This document shows, piece after piece, positions 16,877 to 24,679 of a DNA stretch of 62,869 bases. The notes beneath the pieces were generated by a model. It was given only the letters and a program-made list of their open reading frames with translations. It made no database searches and was not told the origin of the DNA. Both the position numbers and the translations under genes were made by a program. Position 1 is the first letter of the stretch. Each line of letters begins with the position of its first letter. The DNA is from an uncultured Actinomyces sp. (lineage in GTDB: Bacteria > Actinomycetota > Actinomycetes > Actinomycetales > Actinomycetaceae), in the NCBI GenBank assembly GCA_900541895.1, contig UWSI01000009.1:1-62869 (forward strand), written 5' to 3'.

Positions 16877-19369
16877 TTATTTCGTTGATGCGCGCTTCGT
16901 GCGTGCTGTCGGAGCAACCGAGAATGGATCTTCAGGCCAATGGTGTTTGGTATAGCGGCCTCGAAGCTCAGATCGAACCTGCTGGTAGGGGCCCTTCCAG
17001 AAGGACTCAAGATCACTGGTAATGGCCACAGGACGTCCTGCGGGATCCGTGAGTTCGATGCGCAGTGGAAGTCGGCCATCCATGAAACGGGGAGAATCCG
17101 TCCAACCGAATGCTTCTTGAACGCGAAGAGAGACACGTGCGCCCTCGTGATCCCATTCCACGCGCCGCTCGGCGCCAGTTGGGATTGTGATTTGTGTTGG
17201 TGCTTGACACTCAAGCTCCCTATTCAATGGCCAGACTAAGAGGGAGGTCAGAGCGTCATTGGGGGACAGCTCTGCTAGAGGACGACCGTCACTCCACTGA
17301 TCTGCCAAGAATTGCCCACAGGAAATGATGAAGTGTTCGTCATCGACAAGAGGCCAAGGGTCTCCCAGAAACTCTCGGCATTTGAGAATTCTCAGTCGCA
17401 GCTGTGACGCGCTTTGGCTCCACGGCAGATCTTCAACGCTCATCGTTGCCAACTCCGTGAGAGCAAACGAGCGCATTGCTTCGCGATCAGGATTTAGATC
17501 ACGGGTACTGCGTAAGGTCACAGCCCCGAGTTTTTCCTCAATAACTGCAAGGATTCGGCCATGCTCAAGCGTCATGCGCGAAACAGTTTCATGAAAATGG
17601 GATGCAGCCGCGCAGGCAGTGTCTTGGTCAAGAGGAAGCGCCGAACGAATGATTCCATCGCCGGTGGTTGATTGTAGATCGGCTATTGCAAGCCATGTGC
17701 TTCCCTCTAAAGCGGAAGCCTGTGGAAGCGATGCGCCTACGCCAGAAATAAGAAGATAGCGGTTGCTTCCCTCACGTTGACGTGCAAGACGAAGCGGAAA
17801 TGCTCGAGAGATAAAATCTGCCATAGCAGCTGCGACTTTGGCACGTGACCGTGTATCCCACGTAGGGCGGGGAGCCTGGCACATACGCGTGGCAGTTTCT
17901 TCAATGCGGTCAGCTTGAGCACCGCTGAGAGGAAGCGAATATAGACAGCTCAGTAAGTCGCCTCCCTTCGGACGTAAATCTTCAGAGATCACAGCGGCAC
18001 AAAGCGCCGCAATTTCTCGCGGAATCTCGTCGTGAAGAGCGCTCAGTGCGTGGGCAAGGCGAGGGTCTACCGGGGAGAGCGCAAGCGAACGTCCGTGGGG
18101 CAGGGCCTGTCCGTCCTCGTCGATCGCACCCAAAGCCTCAAGGGAGGAACGCGCATACTCCTCAAGGCCTCGGCTGGGGGTATCAAGAAGACGGACAGAG
18201 GAGAAGTCTGCGCGTGACCAGCACGCCACAGAAAGCAAAGGCGGAACGGGGTCACAGATTGTGATCTCGGGAGAGGGCTGGGACGGGCGCATCGCCCATC
18301 CCGAGGATTCCATGGCTCGAATACACACTCCAGGACCGAGGCGCCCCGCTCGTCCCGCGCGTTGAACCATCGAGGAACGAGGCGAGGGCACCGTGACCAG
18401 TGAAGTGGCCTCGCGAGCGGGGGAGAAGCGTGTATGCCTGCTCAATGTTGAATCAATGACGATCTGGACCCCAGGGACCGTGAGTGCACTTTCTGCAATA
18501 GAGGAAGAAACAATGATTCGTCGTGAAGGCGAAGAAGCAAAAATTTCATCCTGCTGCGAAGAAGACAGCTGGCCGTGAAGTGCAATGACCTGTGCATCCA
18601 CTCCTTCAAGGAATTCGCATACCTTGGAGATTTCCCGAATACCTGGAACAAACACAAGTGCGTCACCGGGATAACGTTCCAGTGCCCGCGCAACAAGTGC
18701 AGCGATATGACGGAGGAAAGGAACACTGACCCTCTCGCCTTGGAAATAGTCAACACCGCGCGGCGGTGCTTCCCAGACAATATCAACTGGATAAAGCTCT
18801 TGATCAAGCCCAAAAACCCGAGGCGAAAAATCAGCTAGAAGGCTGCGCAGGGCGTCAATATCGACGGTTGCGGACATGATGACCAAGCGGAGGTCTTCGC
18901 GGAGAACCTCGCGAATATCGCTGAGGAAGGCGCACGCAAGATCACAATCAACCGCTCGTTCATGAAACTCATCAAGAATGACACAACCGATTCCCTGCAA
19001 TTCTGGGTCAGAGTGAATCATTCGAGTCAAGACACCGGGGGTAACAAATTCGATGCGCGTTGATGTGCTTCGTTCGCTTTGACCGCGGACGCTAAACCCT
19101 ACAAGGTGGCCAACGCGGTCATCCAATAACTGGGACAAGCGGCGAGCACAAGAACGTGCACTCACGCGCCGCGGCGAGCACACAAGGACTCGCTGCCCGG
19201 GCTCAAGAAGCTCTGCGCAGGCAAGGGGAATAAGAGTCGTCTTTCCGCTACCAGCACTGGCGGAAATAATTGATACGCTGCCCGAGTTGCATGAGCGGAG
19301 AAAATCAGGAAGCAGCCGAAAAACGGGTAAATCACTGGCCCGATTAATCGCATCCTGAAAGCTCAACAC
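16877..19369 (-). CDS. hrpB: ATP-dependent RNA helicase HrpB
   Basis: The 830-aa DEAH-family helicase has Walker A SAGSGKTT (residues 38-45), the DEAH-type box LDEFHERAVD, motif III MSATVD, and motif VI QRAGRAGRLGPG. HA2 and HrpB-specific C-terminal domains follow (ending DPFSVAPTARTKRAS). HrpB is a putative RNA helicase whose cellular substrate is poorly defined. The start is GTG 19369, with TTG as the second codon. The gene lies 22 bases downstream of the aldose epimerase gene on the same strand and is probably cotranscribed with it. Confidence 0.93.
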   Translation of the reverse strand: MLSFQDAINRASDLPVFRLLPDFLRSCNSGSVSIISASAGSGKTTLIPLACAELLEPGQRVLVCSPRRVSARSCARRLSQLLDDRVGHLVGFSVRGQSERSTSTRIEFVTPGVLTRMIHSDPELQGIGCVILDEFHERAVDCDLACAFLSDIREVLREDLRLVIMSATVDIDALRSLLADFSPRVFGLDQELYPVDIVWEAPPRGVDYFQGERVSVPFLRHIAALVARALERYPGDALVFVPGIREISKVCEFLEGVDAQVIALHGQLSSSQQDEIFASSPSRRIIVSSSIAESALTVPGVQIVIDSTLSRHTRFSPAREATSLVTVPSPRSSMVQRAGRAGRLGPGVCIRAMESSGWAMRPSQPSPEITICDPVPPLLSVACWSRADFSSVRLLDTPSRGLEEYARSSLEALGAIDEDGQALPHGRSLALSPVDPRLAHALSALHDEIPREIAALCAAVISEDLRPKGGDLLSCLYSLPLSGAQADRIEETATRMCQAPRPTWDTRSRAKVAAAMADFISRAFPLRLARQREGSNRYLLISGVGASLPQASALEGSTWLAIADLQSTTGDGIIRSALPLDQDTACAAASHFHETVSRMTLEHGRILAVIEEKLGAVTLRSTRDLNPDREAMRSFALTELATMSVEDLPWSQSASQLRLRILKCREFLGDPWPLVDDEHFIISCGQFLADQWSDGRPLAELSPNDALTSLLVWPLNRELECQAPTQITIPTGAERRVEWDHEGARVSLRVQEAFGWTDSPRFMDGRLPLRIELTDPAGRPVAITSDLESFWKGPYQQVRSELRGRYTKHHWPEDPFSVAPTARTKRASTK

Positions 19370-19391
19370 CGCTTCAGTATTACATGCTCTC

Positions 19392-20270
19392 TTACAGTCC
19401 GCGGATGGACAGTGACAGATGGTGACGTTGGCCGGGGGCTAAAGAGATGAGATCAATTCCCGAATTGAAGGCATCTGGCGGACAGGTCATTGGTTCAACC
19501 GCGATGCCTGGACGGCCAAGTGCATCTGCTGTATGGATTTGAACCCACGGGGTATTGGAAGCCAAGGCTGTGCCTTCACCCTGCGTATTCGTCACCCGGA
19601 CTTCCCAATTTCCTTGAAGGCCGCCGTAACAGTGGTCGATGAAAAGATCGTCAACCATGCGGGGAATGCGGAAGTCGTATGCAGTGCTGACGGGGTTGAT
19701 GCCCGTTGGCAGTAGATTCTCGTCGGTATCGACAATGCGTGAGGCCGGAAGGCTCAGTATCGACTGATTAGCGTTGGCACCGCCCAGAAGATAGGGGTGA
19801 AGAGAAGCCCCATAGGGAGCAGGAGAATCCCCTAAGTTTTTTGCCGACAACTCAATATTTAGGCCACTTTCTGGATCCAAACGTAGATCCAGGCGTGCTG
19901 TGAGAGGCCAGGGATAGGATTCTTGAGCTGCAATAAAGCTTTCTAATCTCACCTGAGATGCCGTAGCGTCAACAATCTCCCACGGAACCCACCCCGCAAG
20001 TCCATGTAGCGCCGTGCCAGTCCCACGGTCATTGATGGGCAGCAGGTATTCCCTGTCTTCCCACGAATAACGTCCATCGGCAATCCGATTAGGCCACGGA
20101 AGGAGCATTTTTCCAGACCAACCGGGCGCAACTTCGGTCACCTTATGAGGAAGAACGAGGTTTCGTCCCTTCCACTTCAAGGAAGAGATCCCCGCACCAA
20201 CGGTGACGACGCTCAGGGAATAGTCCCCGGCCTCGCACAAAAGCTCGCGACCAGACGCATGGAAACTCAT
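19392..20270 (-). CDS. Aldose 1-epimerase family protein
   Basis: The 292-aa protein of the galactose mutarotase superfamily catalyses alpha/beta anomer interconversion of aldoses. Conserved features are LPWPNRIADGRY, the catalytic-His region TALHGLAGWVPWE, SLHPYLLGGAN, and the C-terminal region around IAVEPMTCPPDAFNSG with the catalytic Glu. No signal peptide is present. The true sugar substrate, whether galactose, glucose or a phosphosugar, cannot be read from sequence. It is divergent from pepC and upstream of hrpB. Confidence 0.88.
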   Translation of the reverse strand: MSFHASGRELLCEAGDYSLSVVTVGAGISSLKWKGRNLVLPHKVTEVAPGWSGKMLLPWPNRIADGRYSWEDREYLLPINDRGTGTALHGLAGWVPWEIVDATASQVRLESFIAAQESYPWPLTARLDLRLDPESGLNIELSAKNLGDSPAPYGASLHPYLLGGANANQSILSLPASRIVDTDENLLPTGINPVSTAYDFRIPRMVDDLFIDHCYGGLQGNWEVRVTNTQGEGTALASNTPWVQIHTADALGRPGIAVEPMTCPPDAFNSGIDLISLAPGQRHHLSLSIRGL

Positions 20271-20458
20271 AGCAACACCTCACTGTGGCTTGTACAGAGG
20301 AAACTGTACCAGTTCAGTCTACGTGGGAAAGAACGCGTCTCCCTAAGACTTCAGGCCCTTCCTTGATCATGGACAGAAGCGGGGGAGATGCCCCTTAGGA
20401 GCGTAGTATGGAGGAAGCAAAGATGCTTAAAGTACTAGTCAAATGATAGGACGGGAAT

Positions 20459-21784
20459 ATGCCTGAGATCTCCAACGACCTCCTGATGCAACTGCGCGAA
20501 GAGGAAAGCGCCAAGGTCGCGCTGGCCAGGAATGCCGCTACCCAAGTTGGAATTCAAGCCGCTTCTTTGAACCGCGAAAAGATTCAGCACACTTCTACGG
20601 CTGTTTCACACCGATTGGATGATTGGAAGGCAACCTCTCAGAAGAAGTCCGGTCGCTGCTGGCTCTTCTCCTCGTTGAACTTCCTACGCTCGCGGGCGCG
20701 CGAAAGCCTGGGGGTTAAGAACTTTGAGTTCTCTCAGAGCTACGTCTTCTTCTGGGATAAGTTCGAACGTGCCAACTGGTTCCTGACCGACATCATTGCT
20801 ACTTCGGATGAGCCCGTTGACGGCCGTCTGGTTCAGTTCCTGTTGGGCGATGTTTTGGGTGATGGTGGCCAGTGGGATATGGCTGTTTCGGTCTATATGA
20901 AGTATGGCTTGGTGCCCAAGGAAGTCATGCCTGAGAGCGAGGCATCAACCAACTCGCGTCCCATGAACGCGCGCCTGCGTGCAGTGCTCCACATCGGTGC
21001 TCTTCGTCTTCGCGAGGCCATTGCTGCCGGCGCAAGCGCTGAGGAAGTCGATACCCAGCGTCGCAAGATTTTGGCCGATGTGTGGAAGATTCTGGTTGTC
21101 TGCCTGGGCGAGCCGCCCGTGCGTTTTAACTGGCAGTGGCGTGATGATGAGGGTAATTTCCACCGCGATGGTGAGGTCACTCCTCATGAGTTCTACGAGC
21201 GCCACGTGGGCCTGGACCTGAGCGAGTACATCTGCCTAGTTGATGATCCTCGTCCTGAAAACCCGAAGGGATCGATGGAAACTGTCGAGCACCTTGGCAA
21301 TGTCGTCGGTGGACGTCCGATTCGCTACCTGAATGCCCCCGTTGAAGAGATTAAGCGCATTGCAGCTGCTCAGATCGCAGCAGGTGAGGCTGTGTGGTTC
21401 GGTGCCGACGTCTCCCAGCCTTATGATCGTGGCCTCGGCTTCTTTGTGACCGGTATCCATGACTACGACGGTCTCTTTGATGTCGATTTCAGCTCGACGA
21501 AGCTCGAGCGGGTGCGCTCGGGCGAGTCAGCGATGGACCACGCGATGCTCTTTACCGGAGTTGACCTTGACGAGGCCGGACAACCTCGCGCCTGGAGGGT
21601 TGAGAATTCCTGGGGTGATGAACCCGGAGATTCCGGCTTCTTTACCATGGATGATCAATGGTTCACTGATAACGTTTTCGAGGTCGTTGTGCCTAAGAGT
21701 GCGCTTCCTGAAGACCTAGCTGCCGCAGTGGACTCTGAACCCATCGTTTTGCCCGCATGGGACCCCATGGGAACTCTGGCCTGA
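20459..21784 (+). CDS. pepC: Aminopeptidase C (bleomycin hydrolase family, C1B)
   Basis: The 441-aa cytoplasmic cysteine aminopeptidase has the papain-like triad: Cys67 in KSGRCWLFSSLNFL, His in SAMDHAMLFTGV (about 357), and Asn in VENSWGDEPGDSGF (about 379). These enzymes form hexameric barrels and trim peptides from the N-terminus. The length is normal for the family. GGACGGGA precedes ATG 20459. It is followed after 19 bases by the C26 hydrolase gene and then the acetyltransferase gene, which suggests one operon. Confidence 0.94.
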   Translation: MPEISNDLLMQLREEESAKVALARNAATQVGIQAASLNREKIQHTSTAVSHRLDDWKATSQKKSGRCWLFSSLNFLRSRARESLGVKNFEFSQSYVFFWDKFERANWFLTDIIATSDEPVDGRLVQFLLGDVLGDGGQWDMAVSVYMKYGLVPKEVMPESEASTNSRPMNARLRAVLHIGALRLREAIAAGASAEEVDTQRRKILADVWKILVVCLGEPPVRFNWQWRDDEGNFHRDGEVTPHEFYERHVGLDLSEYICLVDDPRPENPKGSMETVEHLGNVVGGRPIRYLNAPVEEIKRIAAAQIAAGEAVWFGADVSQPYDRGLGFFVTGIHDYDGLFDVDFSSTKLERVRSGESAMDHAMLFTGVDLDEAGQPRAWRVENSWGDEPGDSGFFTMDDQWFTDNVFEVVVPKSALPEDLAAAVDSEPIVLPAWDPMGTLA

Positions 21785-21803
21785 GTGATATTAAGGAGAC
21801 GTG

Positions 21804-22511
21804 ATGAGTCGCCCGACCCTTCTGGTCAGTGCCCTGACCGATCACCGTGCCACTTCTCGGGAACAGGCCTTGCTAGAGGCTTTGCAAGGGAGTGTTTTGG
21901 GCAGTGCTGTCACTACCTGGGATGTGCGATTGCATATTGCGGATAGCGATCCTCGCTTGCCCGAGCAGCTTGTTGAAGGTGTCGATGCAGTGATCCTCTT
22001 GGGAGGACCAGATGTTGCTCCTGAGTTTTACGGCATGGAGTCTGGTTACCCAAGAGAAGGCCAGCATTGGCCAGAAGGTGACCGGCGGCAAATCGCGTTA
22101 GTCCAATTGTGCCGCGAACGGAATATACCGCTTCTTGGAATTTGCCGCGGGCATCAGGTGATTAACGTTGCTTACGGCGGCACCTTGATTCAAGACATGG
22201 ATGGTCATGAGAGCCCGACTCTTCTTGATGACCAACGTTTTGCGCGTCACCAGGTTGTCGTAGATGAAGGATCAGTCCTGATTCGTGCCGGCTTTGGCCA
22301 CGAGCTGACGGTTAGCTCAGCGCATCACCAGAGTATTGACCGGGTGGGAGATGGGCTGCAGGTGAGTGCGCGTAGCAGCGACGGCGTGATCGAAGCTGTT
22401 GAGGATCCCAATAGCCGGATTCTTGGCGTTCAGTGGCATCCCGAGGATCCGCGTTCGGATCGGTACTCGATGGAGTTGCTGCTTGCACTATTGCGAAATT
22501 GGGATAGTTAA
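21804..22511 (+). CDS. Gamma-glutamyl-gamma-aminobutyrate hydrolase-like class I glutamine amidotransferase (C26)
   Basis: The 235-aa protein has a PuuD-type GATase fold. The nucleophile elbow is GICRGHQVINVAYGG (Cys114), LLGGPDVAPEFYG is present, and the C-terminal catalytic His-Glu pair is in GVQWHPEDP. The family hydrolyses gamma-glutamyl amide bonds. ATG 21804 was chosen over GTG 21801 for its spacing of five from AAGGAG. It lies between pepC and the acetyltransferase, whose ATG overlaps its TAA by one base. A role in amino-acid or polyamine salvage is inference. Confidence 0.87.
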   Translation: MSRPTLLVSALTDHRATSREQALLEALQGSVLGSAVTTWDVRLHIADSDPRLPEQLVEGVDAVILLGGPDVAPEFYGMESGYPREGQHWPEGDRRQIALVQLCRERNIPLLGICRGHQVINVAYGGTLIQDMDGHESPTLLDDQRFARHQVVVDEGSVLIRAGFGHELTVSSAHHQSIDRVGDGLQVSARSSDGVIEAVEDPNSRILGVQWHPEDPRSDRYSMELLLALLRNWDS

Positions 22512-23155
22512 TGCGCCAGCATGGAAATTTCGACGCCGATGGGCGTAATAACTGGGAGCGGATGCTCGCGGGGGATTGGTATATCGGAGATCACCCGAAA
22601 ATGGCTGAGGTTTCACAGCGTTCGCAGCGCCTGTTGAAACTCTACGAGCAGGCACTTCCAGACGACCCTGATATTGCGCACTATCTTCTTCAGCAAATCC
22701 TCGGCAGCGTCGGGGAACGGGTGACAATTCGTCCGCCTTTTCGCGTTGACTACGGATTTAATATTCATATCGGCGAGGGGGTCTGGGTGAACTATGGCTT
22801 GACCGCGCTCGATGTTGCAGAAATTCGTATCGGTAATGACGTTCTTATCGGTCCGAATTGTCAATTATTGACTCCCGTTCATCCCTTGGAACACGGGCCT
22901 CGCCGTGCGGGGTGGGAGAGCGCTGAGCCCATCACTATTGAAGATAATGTGTGGCTGGCAAGCGGGGTAACAGTATGCCAGGGAGTGACAATTGGCCATG
23001 ACTCGGTAGTCGGAGCAGGATCGGTTGTCACGCGCTCACTTCCGCCTTATAGCTTGGCTGTGGGTAATCCTGCTCGCGTGATCCGTGAGCTGCGTGAGCG
23101 GGAGGATTTGCACGGTGCATTGGGCTCGCTCTCCCAGGAGGCCAATACGGAGTAG
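22511..23155 (+). CDS. Hexapeptide-repeat O-acetyltransferase (maltose/galactoside acetyltransferase-like)
   Basis: The 214-aa protein has the Maa/LacA N-terminal helical segment (MLAGDWYIGDHPKMAE) followed by a left-handed beta-helix with hexapeptide repeats. The active-site loop is DVLIGPNCQLLTPVHPLE, and the typical ending is SVVGAGSVVTRSLPPYSLA and GNPARVIREL. It transfers acetyl from acetyl-CoA to a sugar hydroxyl; the acceptor is unknown. The start ATG shares the last A of the preceding TAA. It is the last gene of the pepC unit, before a hairpin terminator. Confidence 0.9.
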   Translation: MRQHGNFDADGRNNWERMLAGDWYIGDHPKMAEVSQRSQRLLKLYEQALPDDPDIAHYLLQQILGSVGERVTIRPPFRVDYGFNIHIGEGVWVNYGLTALDVAEIRIGNDVLIGPNCQLLTPVHPLEHGPRRAGWESAEPITIEDNVWLASGVTVCQGVTIGHDSVVGAGSVVTRSLPPYSLAVGNPARVIRELREREDLHGALGSLSQEANTE

Positions 23156-23272
23156 AACTTACGGTGTGAGAGGACGTGCACACCTGTCGTTCGATATGCG
23201 TGCCGATTTTCTTAGTCAGCACAGCCTTCGTCGATGTAGGAACGATAAAGCCTCAATCGTGACAAGAAAGTA

Positions 23273-23308
23273 GCCGCCCCTGAATCTAGATGGGATTCGA
23301 GGGGCGGC
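23273..23308. terminator. Bidirectional terminator between acetyltransferase gene and pflA
   Basis: The stem GCCGCCCCTGAATC pairs with GATTCGAGGGGCGGC (one bulged base) around loop TAGATGG, between convergent genes. The preceding 115 bases hold nothing I can identify. Confidence 0.75.
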
Positions 23309-23333
23309 ATAACTTTTGCCCGTCTACAGTTTC

Positions 23334-24215
23334 TCAGTGGACTTCGAAGCCTAGACTGCGGAAGTAATCACGAACCTTGTCTGTTGCTTCGGGCGATGGT
23401 GGCTTCGTATCTTCCAGCTTGTACTCGAGTCCCAAGCTCTTCCACTTATCGGAACCAAGCTGGTGGAAGGGAAGGACCTCAACACGGTCAATGACGTTCT
23501 TCCATCGCAAGACGATCTCGCCGACTCGGCGAATGTTCTCCGGATCATCGGTCAGACCGGGAACTAAGACGAAGCGGATCCAAATTCTGGTCGGACCGCC
23601 CCGCTGAGCGATGCGATCACCAAAGTCGATGGTCGGCTGAAGGTCACGGCCAGTGACTTCCTTGTAGGTCTCGGGGAAGCCAGACTTCACGTCCAGAAGG
23701 ACAAGATCAAGGTTGTCCAGCATCTCATCGTCACAGTTAGCGCCAAGGTAACCGGAGGTATCGATGCAGGTGTGGATCCCCATGGCTTTCGTGCCCAAGA
23801 TAATGTGCTTGGCGAATGCCGGCTGCATGAGGACCTCGCCACCGGAAAGGGTAATTCCACCGTTGGTCGCTTTAAAAACCCTGCGGTAGCGACGGATCCT
23901 ATTCAAAAGCTCCACATCTGAAATGGGCGCGCCATCCTTCATGAGGAAGGTATCGGGGTTGTGGCAGTACAAGCAGCGAAGTGGGCAGCCGTTGAGGAAG
24001 ACCGTCATGCGGGTTCCAGGGCCGTCAACGGCAGTGACCAATTCCCACGAGTGGATTGAACCAAGGGTTCCCTCACGCATTCGAGCCAAGCGATCCGAAC
24101 GTTCAAGGTCGGTCAACTCTTCCAGGCCTTCAACACCCTGGCCGGCTGTTCGAGCCGTAGGTGCCTGGAAATCCTGATCGCGAAGTAGCTCAGCGCTGCT
24201 CATAGTCATGGTCAT
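23334..24215 (-). CDS. pflA: Pyruvate formate-lyase-activating enzyme (radical SAM)
   Basis: The 293-aa radical SAM protein abstracts hydrogen from the glycine of PFL to make the glycyl radical. The [4Fe-4S] cluster motif is in NGCPLRCLYCHNPDTF (CxxxCxxC), and GGITLSGGEVLMQP is the conserved GGE segment. A 50-residue N-terminal extension precedes the usual GSIHSWELVTAVDGPGTR start; it is longer than in E. coli. ATG 24215 has CGGAG six bases upstream. A terminator hairpin separates it from the radical-domain gene, so it may have its own promoter in 24216-24300. Confidence 0.95.
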   Translation of the reverse strand: MTMTMSSAELLRDQDFQAPTARTAGQGVEGLEELTDLERSDRLARMREGTLGSIHSWELVTAVDGPGTRMTVFLNGCPLRCLYCHNPDTFLMKDGAPISDVELLNRIRRYRRVFKATNGGITLSGGEVLMQPAFAKHIILGTKAMGIHTCIDTSGYLGANCDDEMLDNLDLVLLDVKSGFPETYKEVTGRDLQPTIDFGDRIAQRGGPTRIWIRFVLVPGLTDDPENIRRVGEIVLRWKNVIDRVEVLPFHQLGSDKWKSLGLEYKLEDTKPPSPEATDKVRDYFRSLGFEVH

Positions 24216-24247
24216 TGTGTGCTCCGTGGATTACTACCCAAAGGTTG

Positions 24248-24265
24248 GTTCCTACCTAGAGGAAC
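24248..24265 (-). promoter_or_regulatory. Inverted repeat in the pflA leader/promoter region
   Basis: GTTCCT-N6-AGGAAC lies about 35 bases upstream of the pflA start, between it and the terminator of the preceding gene. It is a candidate operator or mRNA hairpin. No regulator is identified. Confidence 0.3.
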
Positions 24266-24304
24266 GAAAGAAACATAAGAAAAATTTCATGATCCGCCAG
24301 ATAA

Positions 24305-24344
24305 ATGAATGGGGCGCGGGCCCTGCGGCCAGCGCCCCATTCAT
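24305..24344 (-). terminator. Rho-independent terminator after the glycyl-radical domain gene
   Basis: A 13-bp perfect stem (ATGAATGGGGCGC and its complement) has a further GGCC/GGCC pairing inside. On the minus strand it is followed by TTTAT. It lies 12 bases after the radical-domain gene and before pflA. Confidence 0.8.
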
Positions 24345-24355
24345 GTCATCTACGC

Positions 24356-24607
24356 TCAGGCAGAGTGGTGGAAGGTGCGGGAAAGCACGTCCAGCTGCTG
24401 CTCGCGGGTGAGCTTCACGAAGTTCACTGCGTAGCCCGAAACGCGAACGGTCAGGTTCGGGTAGTTCTCGGGGTGCTCCATTGCGTCTTCGAGGGTTGCC
24501 TGGTCGAGAACGTTGATGTTGGCGTGGTACAGACCAGCGCCTTCCTCACGCTCTTCGCGGGCGGCCTTCATGGAAGCAAGACGCTCTTCGTAGGTCTTCG
24601 TTGCCAT
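24356..24607 (-). CDS. grcA: Glycyl-radical domain of pyruvate formate-lyase as a separate polypeptide
   Basis: The 83-aa protein matches the C-terminal radical domain of PFL. Residues 28-83 contain HANINVLDQATLEDAMEHPE, the radical loop VRVSGYAVNFVKL (Gly58), and the ending QQLDVLSRTF. The first 22 residues are a charged helix (YEERLASMKAAREEREEG) not found in one-piece PFL. In E. coli the similar GrcA/YfiD is a repair module beside an intact PFL. Here the neighbouring large PFL chain lacks this domain, so the protein is probably an obligatory second subunit. AAGGAG precedes ATG 24607. The gene follows the PFL core by 72 bases. Confidence 0.93.
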   Translation of the reverse strand: MATKTYEERLASMKAAREEREEGAGLYHANINVLDQATLEDAMEHPENYPNLTVRVSGYAVNFVKLTREQQLDVLSRTFHHSA

Positions 24608-24641
24608 TTCATTTCTCCTTTTCTTCCGGGTGGGGCCGGAT

Positions 24642-24665
24642 AGGCAAGCGGTGTTCCGTTTGCCT
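24642..24665 (-). other. mRNA hairpin between PFL core and radical-domain genes
   Basis: AGGCAAACGG-AACA-CCGCTTGCCT on the mRNA strand forms a 10-bp stem with one mismatch in the 72-base spacer. No U-run follows it, so it is more likely a stability or processing element than a terminator. Confidence 0.5.
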
Positions 24666-24679
24666 AAGACTTGTTTCTA

